Origin: Tyzzerella sp.
GTDB lineage: Bacteria; Bacillota; Clostridia; Lachnospirales; Lachnospiraceae
Direction: 5' to 3'
Length of the DNA stretch: 64,000 bases
Assembly (NCBI GenBank): GCA_017465565.1
Contig: JAFTWA010000055.1
Span: 1-64,000, forward strand
The notes beneath the pieces are model-generated. The model was not told the origin of the DNA and ran no database searches. It saw only the letters and a program-made list of their open reading frames with translations. Both the position numbers and the translations under genes were made by a program. Positions 62,460 to 64,000 of the stretch are shown here, piece after piece. Within the stretch, counting starts at the first letter, position 1; the number at the start of each line of letters is the position of its first letter.

Positions 62460-63688
62460 TGAAAAGAAGATACGCATTAGATAGTTCGGCGGCCATTTAT
62501 CTGGCCTCTATGAATAAAAAACATACGAATGTCTATCGGTTTTCGGTGATGTTGAAAGAAAAGGTTAATCCAGAGAAACTGCAAGAGGCATTAGATAATG
62601 TGACTCCAAGATTCCCAGTGATTGTTGCGGGGATTAAGCGGGGAATGTTCGATTACTATGTTGACCCGGTAGAAAAAGCACCGCGAATCCAAAAGGATGA
62701 AGAACGTATGGCAGTGATGTCCAAAGAGCGTGTAGAGACTTGTGCAATGCGGGTTCTTTATCGGGAAAAGCAGATTTCGGTAGAAATTTTCCATTCCATA
62801 ACGGATGGTGGCGGCGCCATGGTATTCCTGGGGTCTTTGTTGGCAGAATATTTGCGGTTATGTTATTCCATTCAGATTCCATATTCTGACAGGATTTTAA
62901 ATCCGAAAGAGGCTGTGAAGGAAAGTGAAGTCAAAGATGACTATATTACTTACGCGGGTGGAAAAGGGATTCCAGCGAAACGACATAAAGCATATCAGCT
63001 TCCGAACGAAAAGAGTGGAAATGATAAAAATGAGGCTCTTACAAGGGTGTATAAGGCAGGAGACATTTTGAAGGTGTCAAGAGAATATGGCGTCAGCATG
63101 ACCGTATTTTTAGCGGCAGTTATGGCGCAGTCTCTTATAGAGATAAAACGAAAATATCCGTCTTCTCGAAACATCATTCAGGTAATGCTTCCGATTAACC
63201 TGAGAAGCAAGTTTAAAAGTGATTCCTTACAAAATTTTTCTCTGTATGCGTTTATGAAGCTTTTGCCAGATAGTCAGGATATGAGTCTGGAAGAGATGAT
63301 AAGAGTTTTCGCAGGTCAAATGGAAAAGCAATCATCTGCCAAGCATTTGCAGGGAATGATGACAACGAATGTGAAAAATCAGAACTGGTGGTTCTTTAAG
63401 ATTTTACCATTGCCGTTAAAGAAGCTTCTGGTAGAAGTGGTGCATTACATTTTTGGCGAGAGCAATTCTTGCATTACCATGACAAATATGGGAAGAACGG
63501 TATTCCCGGAGGAGTGCAAACCATATGTGGAAGATGTGGAGTGTATCATAAGCCCTAGAAGGCTGACAGGATATAATTGCAGTATTATTTCGTATGAGGA
63601 AAATGTGCGAATTACGCTTTCAAGATATGGAAAAGGCTGCGGGCTGGAAGATGTTTTTTATGAAAAATTAGAGTCCTTGATGGAATAG
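62459..63688 (+). CDS. Condensation/acyltransferase-fold protein (alcohol acetyltransferase-like)
   Basis: 409 aa from ATG 62459, overlapping the degV stop by one base. Chloramphenicol-acetyltransferase/condensation-type motif H112-S-I-T-D116-G-G-G, followed by VTIFLAAVMAQSL-like and INLRSKF segments. Related to PapA/AATase-like acyltransferases. With DegV in the same operon it may act on lipids or acyl chains; the substrate is inferred only by context. Confidence 0.82.
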   Translation: MKRRYALDSSAAIYLASMNKKHTNVYRFSVMLKEKVNPEKLQEALDNVTPRFPVIVAGIKRGMFDYYVDPVEKAPRIQKDEERMAVMSKERVETCAMRVLYREKQISVEIFHSITDGGGAMVFLGSLLAEYLRLCYSIQIPYSDRILNPKEAVKESEVKDDYITYAGGKGIPAKRHKAYQLPNEKSGNDKNEALTRVYKAGDILKVSREYGVSMTVFLAAVMAQSLIEIKRKYPSSRNIIQVMLPINLRSKFKSDSLQNFSLYAFMKLLPDSQDMSLEEMIRVFAGQMEKQSSAKHLQGMMTTNVKNQNWWFFKILPLPLKKLLVEVVHYIFGESNSCITMTNMGRTVFPEECKPYVEDVECIISPRRLTGYNCSIISYEENVRITLSRYGKGCGLEDVFYEKLESLME

Positions 63689-63702
63689 TTTTTTGCATAT
63701 TA

Positions 63703-63737
63703 TTTCCGTTTTTGAAAATACTAAAGGAAAACGGAAA
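63703..63737 (+). other. Hairpin overlapping the ribosome binding site of the last gene
   Basis: TTTCCGTTTT (63703-63712) pairs with AAAACGGAAA (63728-63737). The 3' arm runs into the GGAAAGGA site of the next gene, so it could either terminate the upstream operon or limit translation. Confidence 0.45.
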
Positions 63738-63750
63738 GGAAAATATGTAT

Positions 63751-64000
63751 ATGGCTAATTCAGATACAATTAAACTGCTTCAGGAATGTGATTCAGGAAG
63801 TAAGATGGCGGTTACGTCTATCGATGAGGTGTTGGACAAGGTTTGCGATTCAAAGCTCATGCAACTACTCAAGGAGAGCAAAGAGCATCACGAGAAATTG
63901 GGAAATGAGATTCATGAGATGCTAAAGAAGCATGGGAGCGAGGAAAAGGACCCATCTCCAATCGCAAAAGGTATGTCATGGATGAAGACTAATATGAAAA
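63751..64000 (+). CDS. Helical, ferritin-like-type small protein (partial, runs off the window)
   Basis: Reads MANSDTIKLLQECDSGSKMA, then a helical stretch with VLDKVCDSKLMQLLKESKEHHEKLG and HEMLKKHG. Amphipathic helices and spaced His/Glu (KEHHEK, NEIHEM) resemble four-helix ferritin-like or DUF2383-type proteins. ATG 63751 is preferred for spacing to GGAAAGGA; ATG 63745 is also in frame. The 3' end is beyond the window. Confidence 0.65.
   Translation, partial: MANSDTIKLLQECDSGSKMAVTSIDEVLDKVCDSKLMQLLKESKEHHEKLGNEIHEMLKKHGSEEKDPSPIAKGMSWMKTNMK

Overview
The window reads as chromosome of an anaerobic, AT-rich Firmicute, most likely a gut Lachnospiraceae. The supporting signs are MutS2, YhaM and RlmD housekeeping genes, a clostridial bla/mec-type regulon, a reversed-domain GH3 of the Ruminococcus/Butyrivibrio kind, purine-rich ribosome binding sites and near-consensus sigma-A promoters. 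No tRNA, rRNA or CRISPR array was seen.

Layout. 1-140: tail of an IS3-type element. 161-8744: core genes (mutS2 with a two-component system on the minus strand; then an HtrA-like protein, yhaM and rlmD on the plus strand). 8750-16120: a small integrated element abutting the 3' end of rlmD. It carries a serine recombinase with an internal TGA, a DUF6075-like gene, and a two-gene candidate defence operon (219-aa unknown protein plus a 1477-aa Avs-like nuclease/STAND NTPase). A remnant resembling the RlmD C-terminus lies at its far side. 16240-19600: a HipB/HipA-like toxin-antitoxin pair with an operator inside a consensus promoter, two small genes and an ORF6N protein. 19850-27010: a beta-lactam-response regulon (MecA-like PBP, two paralogous lipoproteins, BlaR1, BlaI) marked by four copies of one operator. 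27045-28022: an Abi_2 (AbiD/AbiF-type) HEPN protein with its own small-RNA gene.

28185-46619: a glycan-use locus: AraC regulator, GH3, MBL-fold hydrolase, orphan sugar-binding lipoprotein, GH30, a 3284-aa surface protein built of carbohydrate-binding-like repeats around a LamG and a phosphoesterase domain, and a TIM-barrel isomerase. 46700-49290: a second, decayed copy of the hipBA region with a Fic gene and a frameshifted gene. 49396-51032: an ECF sigma operon. 51198-52311: a second HEPN protein (DUF3644) with a convergent, pseudoknot-capable RNA. 52399-64000: metabolic and transport genes (inositol-phosphatase family, iron alcohol dehydrogenase, XRE regulator, alanine/sodium symporter, a NitT/TauT-type ABC operon led by a hydrogenase-like Fe-S protein, tocopherol-cyclase-like protein, DegV, acyltransferase).

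The most unusual content is the defence and toxin-antitoxin cargo: two different HEPN proteins each next to a promoter-driven, terminator-ended structured RNA; the Avs-like operon with an unknown partner; and the duplicated, partly deleted hipBA segment. All functional statements rest on motif recognition and reading of the sequence; no database search was run.
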